From: Cyclobacteriaceae bacterium
GTDB taxonomy: Bacteria; Bacteroidota; Bacteroidia; Cytophagales; Cyclobacteriaceae
Length of the DNA: 64,000 bases
Reading direction: 5' to 3'
NCBI GenBank assembly: GCA_019638355.1
Contig: JAHBTY010000004.1
Span: 372,001-436,000 of the forward strand
A model generated the notes under the pieces. The model saw nothing but the letters and a program-made list of their open reading frames with translations, did no database searches and was not told where the DNA came from. Positions within the stretch are counted from its first letter, which is position 1, and each line of letters opens with the position of its first letter. Shown piece after piece: positions 17,669 to 26,274 of this stretch. The position numbers and the translations under genes are program-made.

Positions 17669-18232
17669 ATGAATGCACAACAAACTACAGCCGAGATTTT
17701 TGAACTCTATGAAAAATTTGGCCGGGCCGATTATATTGGCGAGCCTGTTTCACAAATTGAACACATGTCGCAAGCGGCTGAGCTTGCATTAAAATCGGGT
17801 GCTGATGATGAAGTTATTCTGGCGGCCTTTTTTCATGATATTGGACACATTTGCGTTCAAAATGATGCTTCACTTCGAATGTCGGCATATGGTATTAAAA
17901 GCCACGAAGAAATAGGGGCCGGATTTTTACGCTCGCGCGGATTCTCCAACCGCATGGCCCAGTTGGTTGAGAATCATGTAAAGGCAAAGCGGTATCTCAC
18001 TTATAAATATCCTGAATACTTTAACCAGTTATCGGAAGCAAGCAAACAAACGTTGATCTTTCAAGGCGGAATGATGACCGAAGGCGAGGCCCATGAATTT
18101 GAACAAGACCCACTTTTTGAAGATAGCATCTTGCTGCGCAAATGGGATGAAGCCGCTAAGGAAATAAATGTTCCGATTCTTGACCTGGAGTGGTTAAAAA
18201 AAGTTTGTATGCGTGTACTTTCACAGGCTTAG
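17669..18232 (+). CDS. PhnZ-like HD-domain mixed-valent diiron oxygenase
   Basis: The 187-residue HD-domain protein matches the PhnZ/TIGR03276 type. Against the PhnZ residues as I recall them (Tyr24, Glu27, His34, His58-Asp59, His80, His104, Asp161), it has Tyr22, Glu25, His32, His56-Asp57 (in FFHDIGH), His79, His103 and Asp160, in the same order and near-identical spacing. All six iron ligands and the two lid residues therefore appear present. PhnZ cleaves (R)-2-amino-1-hydroxyethylphosphonate oxidatively to glycine and phosphate; relatives act on trimethylated or hydroxymethyl analogues. The usual partner PhnY (2-oxoglutarate hydroxylase) is absent from the window. It has its own promoter, facing away from the PhnX-like gene. 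Confidence 0.87.
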   Translation: MNAQQTTAEIFELYEKFGRADYIGEPVSQIEHMSQAAELALKSGADDEVILAAFFHDIGHICVQNDASLRMSAYGIKSHEEIGAGFLRSRGFSNRMAQLVENHVKAKRYLTYKYPEYFNQLSEASKQTLIFQGGMMTEGEAHEFEQDPLFEDSILLRKWDEAAKEINVPILDLEWLKKVCMRVLSQA

Positions 18233-18281
18233 TGGTGCCTTTCCATCACAACTTTAGCCTGGATACTCATAGTCTTCTACC

Positions 18282-18686
18282 TTAGATATTGATTGTGCTC
18301 AATAGCTCATCCAACCCCTGGGCTGTAAGCGGCTTGGGAATAAACCGTATAACATTGCTAAAACCAAAGGCCCTGTCGCGATCCAACTGGCTGTTGGAAC
18401 TGGTAAGTACCACTACCCGTAACTGATTGAATATATCCTCCGAAGCTTCGCGTACCCGCTCTAAAAATTCAAAACCATTTAACATGGGCATGTTAAGGTC
18501 TAAGAAAAGGATACCCGGCACATGTGTGGGGTTGTTGGTTAAGGCTTCCAGTGCTTTGGAGGGGCTTGAGAAGGTAACAATATTGCCGGCAAACTTCTTC
18601 ATTTCAATAAATCGTTTCTGCACAAAGAGATCAACCTCGTTGTCATCCACTAGAAAAACTGTTTGAAAAAGATTAACCGCTACCAT
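18282..18686 (-). CDS. single-domain response regulator (CheY-like receiver)
   Basis: The 134-residue protein is a lone receiver domain: acidic pair in FLVDDNEVDLF, phospho-acceptor Asp in ILFLDLNMPMLNGFEFL, Thr/Ser in VVVLTSS and conserved Lys in RFIPKPL. It lacks an output domain, so it must act by protein contact. No histidine kinase lies nearby, leaving the partner unknown. It is convergent with the PhnZ-like gene and divergent from the lipoprotein gene at 18812. This type is common in Bacteroidota, often beside PAS-type kinases. Confidence 0.92.
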   Translation of the reverse strand: MVAVNLFQTVFLVDDNEVDLFVQKRFIEMKKFAGNIVTFSSPSKALEALTNNPTHVPGILFLDLNMPMLNGFEFLERVREASEDIFNQLRVVVLTSSNSQLDRDRAFGFSNVIRFIPKPLTAQGLDELLSTINI

Positions 18687-18811
18687 CTACTTATAAACTG
18701 AATTTACACCAATTATGTTTGCCTTTACCCATTTTATCGCCAAAATATTGCACCAACGGTTTTACCCGTTTAGAAAAATGTGCTAAAATTGGAGGTCTAA
18801 ACCAAAAACCC

Positions 18812-19699
18812 ATGAAATTTACTCGACTCGTACTTTTTTTTGTTGCAGGTGTAGCTTTGGCAGGGCTATGGAGCTGCGGAGGTGGTTCTAAAACCGAGAA
18901 CAACGCCAACGATTTTAATGAAGCTGAAGAATCCCTGAAAGATCAAATTAAAGAAGTTGTTTACAACTTACCCTCGCCTACCGAAATACCCTATTTATTA
19001 CAACAAACTGGTGCCGAATACAACCAAAGCCTGGTAAACAGCCGCAGTAAAGTAGATCAATATGGTAGCCGTACAGATAAGGCCGCCCTAAACCTGGGTG
19101 TATATGCTGCCGACATTGGGTACCTGAGTTCGTACGATAAAACACAGGAAGCCATTGATTATCTGAATGCTGCAAAAAAGCTGGCAGACAATGTAGGTGT
19201 AATCGGAACTTTTGATGTGGACGTTTTAAAACGCTTTGAGAGCAACATTGCCAATAAAGACTCCCTGGCCAACATACTTAATTCGGCCGTTCAAAGCAGC
19301 GAAAAGTATTTAAAAGACGATAGCCGGAACAAACTGGCGGCCTTGCTGTTAAGCGGCAGTTTTATCGAAGGTTTATACATTTCAACCGGCCTTATAAAAT
19401 CCTATCCAAAAGATTTGCTGCCGGAAGATTCGCGCAACCTGGTACTTACACCGCTTATGCGTGTAATTCTGGAACAGGAAAAATCGGTTGACGAGTTGCT
19501 TGCCATGCTTTCGGCAGTAGATCAGGAAGAACCGGTTGGTACTTTGATTACCGATTTAAAATCGCTGCAAGCAAGTTACAAAGCCCTGAACATTGAAGAG
19601 CAAATTAAAAACAACCGGTCTGACCTTGTGCTGAAGGATAAAAACCTGGCTGACATTACTTCCATTGTGGAAAAAATGCGCAGTTCAATCGTTAACTAA
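18812..19699 (+). CDS. uncharacterised lipoprotein
   Basis: I choose ATG at 18812, giving 295 residues, because it begins a lipoprotein signal (MKFTRLVLFFVAGVALAGLW then SCGGG); an upstream in-frame start at 18719 would add a non-signal-like stretch. The mature protein is largely alpha-helical and acidic, with no recognised domain. The segment PSPTEIPYLLQQTGAEYNQS and the later LGVYAADIGYLSSYDK look conserved in Bacteroidota lipoproteins, but I cannot name a function. A terminator at 19721-19752 separates it from the ABC gene. Confidence 0.82.
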   Translation: MKFTRLVLFFVAGVALAGLWSCGGGSKTENNANDFNEAEESLKDQIKEVVYNLPSPTEIPYLLQQTGAEYNQSLVNSRSKVDQYGSRTDKAALNLGVYAADIGYLSSYDKTQEAIDYLNAAKKLADNVGVIGTFDVDVLKRFESNIANKDSLANILNSAVQSSEKYLKDDSRNKLAALLLSGSFIEGLYISTGLIKSYPKDLLPEDSRNLVLTPLMRVILEQEKSVDELLAMLSAVDQEEPVGTLITDLKSLQASYKALNIEEQIKNNRSDLVLKDKNLADITSIVEKMRSSIVN

Positions 19700-19720
19700 A
19701 AACTTTATTACGTTTAACTA

Positions 19721-19752
19721 AAGGGGATTGGTCATGGGGCCAATCCTTTTTT
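19721..19752 (+). terminator. Rho-independent terminator after the lipoprotein gene
   Basis: GGATTGG (19725-19731), an 8-base loop, CCAATCC (19740-19746) and a T6 tract form a standard terminator 21 bases after the TAA at 19697-19699. Confidence 0.82.
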
Positions 19753-19806
19753 ATTTAACATCGGTACCTTTATCTATCTTTAACAGATGCCTAACCTACA
19801 ACAACC

Positions 19807-22800
19807 ATGAGCGAACCCGTACTGAATGCTATTTTAAAACTGTTTGCGTTGGTAGCCAAAGAAGATCAGATAACTACGCAAGAACGGGAATCTATCCGCA
19901 CATTTTTAGCCGATCATTTAAGTGAGAAAGCAACTGCCGATCGGTTGCAATTGTTTGACGAACTGATTGCTCAAAAAGTATCGGAAACACAAGAGAAAGC
20001 CACCATACTGGAAATATGCCGGTCGATTAACCGCGAAGCAGCTCAAAAGCAAAAAATAGTAATTATGCTCGACTTGATGAGCGTAGTTATGGCCGATGGC
20101 AGCCTTTCAGAACGCGAACAACACCTTACAAAAATTATCAGTGAAGCACTTTTAATACAACCACCCGATCTGGAACTTATTAACCATTATGTGCTGGCCG
20201 ACAGCCGTGAAAAAGTAAATCACGAAGATATATTGGTTATTGATTCGGAAACAAAAATGACGGGTGCCGGCAAACACATTGCCCGCACCGGATTAGATGG
20301 TTTTATAGCCATTTTATACGTTCGCAGTACCGATACTTTTTTCTTTAAATACCTGGGCAATACCGATGTTTACCTAAATGGTGTACCCCAAAAGCCAGGC
20401 AACATAAATGTATTGGCAAGCGGAAGTATTTTACGGTGGGAGTCAGCCGAGGCTGTTTACTTTGGTGAAATCCTGAACTTGTTTCGTAAACAAGTAAGCA
20501 CAACGCGCACCAGCTTCGAAGCCAAAACCATATCCTACAAATTTAAAAATGGTAAACTAGGCTTACGCGAAGTAAATATCCAGGAAGAGTCGGGTAACCT
20601 GGTGGCGTTAATGGGTGCCAGTGGTGCCGGCAAATCAACACTCTTGCACGTATTAAACGGAACCGAAAAACCCTCGGCCGGGCAAGTAATGATTAATGGT
20701 ATTGATATATACAAAGAACCCAAGCGCATTGAAGGCGTAATTGGATTTGTGCCACAGGATGATTTACTGATCGAAGACCTTACCGTTTATCAAAACCTGT
20801 ATTTTGCTGCTAAACTTTGCTTCAGCCATCTTACTGAAACCGCCATTGACGACCTGGTGGTAAAAACACTGGCCGACCTGGGCCTATCCGAAACGAAAGA
20901 CCTGAAGGTAGGCTCGCCATTGCGCAAAACCATTAGCGGGGGGCAACGCAAACGCCTGAACATTGGGTTGGAATTACTGCGCGAACCTGCCGTATTATTT
21001 GTAGATGAACCAACTTCGGGCTTATCATCACGCGATTCGGAAAATATTATTGACCTGCTGAAAGAACTATCGTTAAAAGGCAAGCTTGTATTTGCTGTTA
21101 TTCACCAACCATCGTCCGATATATTCAAGATGTTCGACAAGTTGGTGATTCTGGATACAGGCGGCTACCAGATCTATTATGGAAATCCGGTTGATGCCAT
21201 TACTTATTTCAAGCGAAACATTAATTTGGTAAACAGCCAGGAAGGTGAATGTATAACCTGTGGTAATGTTAACCCCGAACAAATATTTAACATTATTGAA
21301 ACAAAAGTTATTAATGAGTTCGGGAATTTTACCGATGAACGAAAATTTCTTCCAGAACTATGGAATAAAAAGTTTAAGGAAAAAATTAACATTCCGCTGG
21401 TAACACCTTCAAAAGAAGAACCACATTCTACATTGCGTATTCCATCATGGTTGCAGCAAATAAATATTTTTGGAAGTCGCGATTTTCTTTCCAAACTCAG
21501 CAACACGCAATACCTGGTAATAAATCTGTTAGAAGCACCACTGCTGGCATTTATACTTGCCTTTATTGTGCGTTATTATAACACCGATGATACCCTGAAT
21601 ATTGGCTATGTGTTTAGTAAAAACCTGAACATGCCCGCCTATTTGTTTATGAGTGTAATCGTTGCACTTTTTATGGGTTTAACCGTAAGTGCCGAAGAAA
21701 TTATACGCGACCGTAAAATCCTTAAACGCGAAAAATTTCTGCACCTTAACCGAAGTAGTTACCTGTTGTCTAAAATAGGAATTTTGTTTTTTATATCAGC
21801 AATACAAACTGCCTTGTTTGTAGCGGTGGGTAATTCCCTGCTGGCAATTAAGGGCATGTTCTTTATTTACTGGGGTATTTTGTTTACCACCTCGTGTTTT
21901 GCCAATTTGTTAGGGCTTAATATTTCATCGGCATTTAATTCGGCCGTTACCATCTACATCCTTATTCCAATTTTACTAATTCCACAACTTATATTAAGTG
22001 GTGTTGTGGTTAAGTTCGATAAGTTGAACCCAGTGATTGGCAACACCGCCACCGTGCCGATGGTAGGCGATATGATGGCTTCGCGCTGGGCATTTGAGGC
22101 CAGCATGGTTGCCCAATACAAAGACAATAAATTTGAACAGGAATTTTACGAGTTCGATAAAATTATGGCCGATGCCGATTATAAAAAAATCTATTTTATA
22201 CCGGCCCTGGAAACGCGCCTCGATTTTGCCCGACAAAACTACTTTAAAGCTGATTCAGTTATTCAAAAAAAACTAGCTAACGATTTAAATGTGCTGCACA
22301 CCGAAATTCAGGAAGAACTAAACTTTGTTGGCAAAACCGACTTTAACAGTATTGATAAGTTTACCCCGACCCTGTTTGATAGCGCGGTGTACGATGAAAC
22401 GCAAAATTTTTTAAACGCACTTAAGCGGTTCTACATACTGCGGTATAATAATGCTGATGACAAAAAAGATAAAAAAATAAACGACATGACCCGCACCCCC
22501 CAACTTGAAAAAGCATTTGAAAAATACCGGAATGAATACCAAAACGAAGCCATTTCGGAGTTGGTTAAAAACACAGTAGAGACTAACCGTATTATCGAAA
22601 AAGATGGCAAACTGGTACAAAAAATCTTCCCGATTTATAAAAACCCAGACCCAGACCACATGGTAGATTTTGATGCACAGTTCTACATGCCTGCCAAACA
22701 CTTCCTCAACAAAAACATAGATACCTTTTACTTCAACCTGGGTGTTATCTGGTCAATGACAATTTTATTGATGATTACACTCTACTTTGAAGTGCTGCGC

Positions 22801-22854
22801 AAGATTGTGGAGGGATTGGGTAACATCTCCAACCCTATACCCAAACGAATGTAA
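19807..22854 (+). CDS. fused TerB-like/FHA/ABC-ATPase/ABCG-type membrane protein
   Basis: This 1015-residue protein combines four parts. The first is a helical N-terminal region (about 1-130) resembling TerB/DnaJ-like tellurite-resistance domains (VMLDLMSVVMADGSLSEREQ). The second is an FHA-like beta domain (about 155-230). The third is an ABC ATPase (about 240-470) with GASGAGKSTLLH, FVPQDDLL, ISGGQRKRLNIG, LFVDEPTSGLSS and VIHQPSSD. The fourth is a membrane domain from about residue 575. The order ATPase-then-membrane matches eukaryotic ABCG half-transporters. The last two membrane segments are separated by about 200 soluble residues (roughly 755-970). The substrate is unknown. DUF218 gene starts five bases downstream. 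Confidence 0.88.
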   Translation: MSEPVLNAILKLFALVAKEDQITTQERESIRTFLADHLSEKATADRLQLFDELIAQKVSETQEKATILEICRSINREAAQKQKIVIMLDLMSVVMADGSLSEREQHLTKIISEALLIQPPDLELINHYVLADSREKVNHEDILVIDSETKMTGAGKHIARTGLDGFIAILYVRSTDTFFFKYLGNTDVYLNGVPQKPGNINVLASGSILRWESAEAVYFGEILNLFRKQVSTTRTSFEAKTISYKFKNGKLGLREVNIQEESGNLVALMGASGAGKSTLLHVLNGTEKPSAGQVMINGIDIYKEPKRIEGVIGFVPQDDLLIEDLTVYQNLYFAAKLCFSHLTETAIDDLVVKTLADLGLSETKDLKVGSPLRKTISGGQRKRLNIGLELLREPAVLFVDEPTSGLSSRDSENIIDLLKELSLKGKLVFAVIHQPSSDIFKMFDKLVILDTGGYQIYYGNPVDAITYFKRNINLVNSQEGECITCGNVNPEQIFNIIETKVINEFGNFTDERKFLPELWNKKFKEKINIPLVTPSKEEPHSTLRIPSWLQQINIFGSRDFLSKLSNTQYLVINLLEAPLLAFILAFIVRYYNTDDTLNIGYVFSKNLNMPAYLFMSVIVALFMGLTVSAEEIIRDRKILKREKFLHLNRSSYLLSKIGILFFISAIQTALFVAVGNSLLAIKGMFFIYWGILFTTSCFANLLGLNISSAFNSAVTIYILIPILLIPQLILSGVVVKFDKLNPVIGNTATVPMVGDMMASRWAFEASMVAQYKDNKFEQEFYEFDKIMADADYKKIYFIPALETRLDFARQNYFKADSVIQKKLANDLNVLHTEIQEELNFVGKTDFNSIDKFTPTLFDSAVYDETQNFLNALKRFYILRYNNADDKKDKKINDMTRTPQLEKAFEKYRNEYQNEAISELVKNTVETNRIIEKDGKLVQKIFPIYKNPDPDHMVDFDAQFYMPAKHFLNKNIDTFYFNLGVIWSMTILLMITLYFEVLRKIVEGLGNISNPIPKRM

Positions 22855-22859
22855 ATTTT

Positions 22860-23627
22860 ATGTTCTTTGTACTCTCCAAAACCATCAACTTTTTAGCCAT
22901 GCCGCTGGTGCTGGTTTGTTTGCTATGGATTACCTCCCGTTTTATCCGCATCGCCAAATGGAAAAACCGATTAGCACTTGCCGGATTATGCATGTTACTC
23001 ATTACATCCAATGATTTTATTACCAATGAAGTTGCCTTGATGTGGGAGCCCGCAGCCACACCCTACAGCCAGATAGAAAAAAAGTACAAACTAGGCATTC
23101 TACTTACCGGAGTTACAAAAGGCAATATGCAGCCGAATGATCGGATATATTTTCAGCGGGGAGCCGACCGGGTTACGCATACACTACAGCTATATAAACT
23201 GGGTATAATTGAAAAAATTCTTGTGAGCGGTGGCAGTGGTTCACTTACACAACGATCGCGCCAGGAAGCCGATGAGATAGCCGATGCATTGAAATTAATG
23301 GGGGTACCCGAACGGGATATCCTGATTGAGAATCAAACCCGCAATACACACGAATCGGCTGTGGCTGTAAAAGCCATGCTGCAAGGGCAATATCAACCAA
23401 CCGATTGTCTGCTTATAACTTCTGCCTATCATATGCGCAGATCAAACGCATGTTACGTAAAGGCCGGTTGGGCCTGCGACACATTTACCTGCGACTTTCT
23501 ATCGCACGAAAGAAAGTTTACACCCGATGTTTTATTGATACCCCGCGCAGAATCTGTTACCATTTGGACAACACTTATGCGCGAATGGGCCGGTATAGTA
23601 GCCTATAAAACTTCAGGTTACATTTAG
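22860..23627 (+). CDS. DUF218/YdcF-ElyC-like membrane protein
   Basis: The 255-residue protein has two N-terminal membrane segments (about 1-27 and 36-55). A DUF218 domain follows, with GILLTGVTKG, RGADRVTHTLQLYK, LVSGGSGS, DILIENQTRNTHESA and LLITSAYHMRRS. E. coli ElyC/SanA-type relatives are linked to envelope polysaccharide precursor metabolism. It starts five bases after the ABC gene and precedes the SGNH/MBOAT genes, suggesting an envelope or exopolysaccharide role. The catalytic activity of the family is not firmly established. Confidence 0.88.
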   Translation: MFFVLSKTINFLAMPLVLVCLLWITSRFIRIAKWKNRLALAGLCMLLITSNDFITNEVALMWEPAATPYSQIEKKYKLGILLTGVTKGNMQPNDRIYFQRGADRVTHTLQLYKLGIIEKILVSGGSGSLTQRSRQEADEIADALKLMGVPERDILIENQTRNTHESAVAVKAMLQGQYQPTDCLLITSAYHMRRSNACYVKAGWACDTFTCDFLSHERKFTPDVLLIPRAESVTIWTTLMREWAGIVAYKTSGYI

Positions 23628-23678
23628 TATGAATTTTCATTTACAAATGAACCTGACTATACTTGAAATTAAAAGATC

Positions 23679-25061
23679 ATGCAGGTTAACCAGTTAAAGA
23701 AATCTTTCTGGCTTTTGCTGATAGTGATTGGTGCTTTGCTGATAAGCTCATTGATACCTGCTTTCAAAATCGGATCGATTGATATTAAGAAATCAGACCT
23801 GCTGGCCGACATCAAAACCGATCCACAACCTATACAGGCAGAAGTTCAAGCTATGGATAGCATCGTGCAAGATTCTATTGTTGATTCTGTCATTCAGATA
23901 AAGCTTGAACCAATAGCGGAAGCTTTTCCTTGTCCGGATAAAAATTGCCTGCAGGATTTCAGCCCTGACAAATCCACACTTAAAAATTTTTTCAGAGCCT
24001 TACGGCAAGCAAACCGTAAGCAAGTGCGTATTGCATTTTATGGCGATTCCTTCATTGAAGGTGATGTATTGTGTGGCAGCTTCCGCGATACCTTGCAAGG
24101 ATTATATGGCGGCCGCGGTGTGGGTTTTGTGCCCATTGCATCCGAAGTAGCACAGTATCGTACCTCTATTCAGCATACATACTCCAACTGGGAAACATAC
24201 TCATTGGTTGGAAAAAAGAGTTCGCACATAACCTTGGGTATTTCAGGCCATGCTTTTATTCCATTGCCTGAAAACGAAGCCGAGTTTAAACCACCACGCA
24301 AGCCGGCCAACAAAAAATTTGATCGCATTAGCTTATTCTATAAAAGCAAAAACAAAACATTGCTTCAGTATGTAGTGAACGATACAATTTTTGTGAACGA
24401 TACTTTACCGGCATCGCAATTGGCAAATCAGGTAAAGCTACAAGCTGAACAAGCCGCGGTAATCAAACTCTCGTTTGCCAACCCTGACAGTGTACTTGCT
24501 TATGGGCTTAACTTCGATACCGAAACCGGAATATTTGTTGACAACCTGGCCATGCGTGGAAATTCCGGTATTGGCCTTTATGGATTAGATACAATATGCC
24601 TGAAACAGTTTGATCACTATCTGAAATACAACTTGATTTTGTTGCAATACGGATTAAATGTAGTAACCGAAACCGACTCAACCGATTACACCTGGTATGA
24701 AAGCCGTATGGTAAAAGTGGTGAATCGCTTACAAAAAGTTTTTCCAGATGCAGGCATTATTTTAATTGGCATCAGCGACCGCGCGGCAAATCAAAATGGA
24801 AAAATCAAGACCATACCGGCCATTGACCGCATGCGCAAAGCCCAGCTAAAAATAGCCCAACGTACACAAATTGCTTATTGGGATTTGTTCGAAGCTATGG
24901 GAGGAGAAAATAGTATCGTTAAATTTGCAGAAGCAAAACCACCCCTGGCTGCAAAAGATTTTACGCACCTAACTTTTTTGGGTGGACGCAGGTTAGCTAA
25001 AAAACTAACCGATGCGCTATTGTTTGAACGAACCCGTTATGATAAAAAACCTGATTCTTAG
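23679..25061 (+). CDS. SGNH/GDSL-type hydrolase, membrane-anchored periplasmic
   Basis: The 460-residue protein has an N-terminal signal anchor (SFWLLLIVIGALLISSLIPA) and a SGNH hydrolase core. Block I is IAFYGDSFIEGDVL, with Ser the likely nucleophile; the C-terminal block V is DFTHLTFLGGRRLA, with the Asp-x-x-His dyad. It partners the next SGNH protein and an MBOAT acyltransferase, the composition seen in alginate-type or peptidoglycan O-acetylation systems (AlgI with AlgJ/AlgX, PatA with PatB). It probably transfers or removes acetyl groups on an extracellular polysaccharide. It overlaps the next gene by 23 bases. Confidence 0.84.
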   Translation: MQVNQLKKSFWLLLIVIGALLISSLIPAFKIGSIDIKKSDLLADIKTDPQPIQAEVQAMDSIVQDSIVDSVIQIKLEPIAEAFPCPDKNCLQDFSPDKSTLKNFFRALRQANRKQVRIAFYGDSFIEGDVLCGSFRDTLQGLYGGRGVGFVPIASEVAQYRTSIQHTYSNWETYSLVGKKSSHITLGISGHAFIPLPENEAEFKPPRKPANKKFDRISLFYKSKNKTLLQYVVNDTIFVNDTLPASQLANQVKLQAEQAAVIKLSFANPDSVLAYGLNFDTETGIFVDNLAMRGNSGIGLYGLDTICLKQFDHYLKYNLILLQYGLNVVTETDSTDYTWYESRMVKVVNRLQKVFPDAGIILIGISDRAANQNGKIKTIPAIDRMRKAQLKIAQRTQIAYWDLFEAMGGENSIVKFAEAKPPLAAKDFTHLTFLGGRRLAKKLTDALLFERTRYDKKPDS

Positions 25062-26274
25062 TTTACTTCTTTTGGCAAGTACAACAGCATGGACGCAAGA
25101 TACCATTGCCTTTACCCTGAAGCAATCCTATTCATTTCTTCAACAAGAGGCCAATGTTATTCAAAACTCGGTTACGTTAACGGAGTTCTATGAAAAGTTG
25201 TATCAATTGAAGAAGCTTAAAAAAAATCCGGTTAACATTTTACAGATTGGCGACTCGCACATTCAGGCCGATTTACTGAGCGGTACCGTGCGTAAACTCA
25301 TTCAACTTGAGTTTGGAAATGCCGGGCGCGGATTAATTTTTCCGGGGCGTGTGGGCCGCACCAACGAATCCAGTACCGTTACATCCAGTTCAACAGGGCT
25401 GTGGGATGCAAAAAGAATTATCTATACCAACCAATCATTACCAATTGGCATTGGCGCTATGACCATACAAACCGAACAACCAGGCAATACCATAAAATTA
25501 AAAGCCAATCCTGGAGAACTCAATTACAGTTTTAACAGAATGACGTTCCTGTTCGAAAAAGATTTATCCAGCTTTAATCTGGTGGTGAAAGATTCAGTCG
25601 GACAACAAATTGCCTATGTGGGGCCTTATACATTTGAAACTCCAAACATTTCGCGGGTAGTACTACCCTACTCCATTAGTCAGGTAGAACTGCAAACCTT
25701 GCAATCAACACATCTTCAAAAACAATTTACACTTTACGGAATAAACCTCCAGAATGGTAAGCCCGGTGTGCTCTATCACAGTACCGGAGGTAATGGCGCT
25801 AAAGTAAAACATTATATTGAAGCAACCGCGTTTGCAGAACAAACGAAAGAATTATCGCCCGACCTCATTATAATATCGCTGGGAACAAATGAAGCAATTG
25901 AATATCCTTATGTTGATCCGAGATTTACAGATCAACTTGATACGTTTATTAATCAGTTGAAACAACACAATCCTTCAGCGAAAATTATGCTCACCATCCC
26001 TATGGATTTCTATAAAAAGAAAACCCGCAGAAATCCTGGGGTAGAAGTGATGCGAAGTAAACTGATTGAGTATGCCGATGCCAACGGACTTGCCTTTTGG
26101 GATTTGTATTCCGTTGCCGGAGGTAAACACATTGCCGATGCCTGGAAGAACAGCGGGCTCATGCAAAGCGATGGCGTTCATTTTACCAAAAGTGGTTACG
26201 AACTACAAGGTGCATTACTTTACCAGGCGTTGATAAAAGGGTACAATGAGTATGTTCGGTATCGATACCCATAA
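25039..26274 (+). CDS. SGNH/GDSL-type hydrolase, exported (second copy)
   Basis: ATG at 25039 is preferred (411 residues) because it starts a clean signal peptide (MIKNLILSLLLLASTTAWTQ); an earlier in-frame start at 25012 lies further inside the preceding gene. Block I is ILQIGDSHIQADLL, SLGTNEAIEYPY is the block III-like segment with the Asn, and DGVHFTKSGYELQG carries the Asp/His dyad. It resembles its upstream neighbour in architecture but is diverged. It overlaps both the upstream gene (23 bases) and the MBOAT gene (29 bases), so the three are tightly coupled. Confidence 0.85.
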   Translation: MIKNLILSLLLLASTTAWTQDTIAFTLKQSYSFLQQEANVIQNSVTLTEFYEKLYQLKKLKKNPVNILQIGDSHIQADLLSGTVRKLIQLEFGNAGRGLIFPGRVGRTNESSTVTSSSTGLWDAKRIIYTNQSLPIGIGAMTIQTEQPGNTIKLKANPGELNYSFNRMTFLFEKDLSSFNLVVKDSVGQQIAYVGPYTFETPNISRVVLPYSISQVELQTLQSTHLQKQFTLYGINLQNGKPGVLYHSTGGNGAKVKHYIEATAFAEQTKELSPDLIIISLGTNEAIEYPYVDPRFTDQLDTFINQLKQHNPSAKIMLTIPMDFYKKKTRRNPGVEVMRSKLIEYADANGLAFWDLYSVAGGKHIADAWKNSGLMQSDGVHFTKSGYELQGALLYQALIKGYNEYVRYRYP

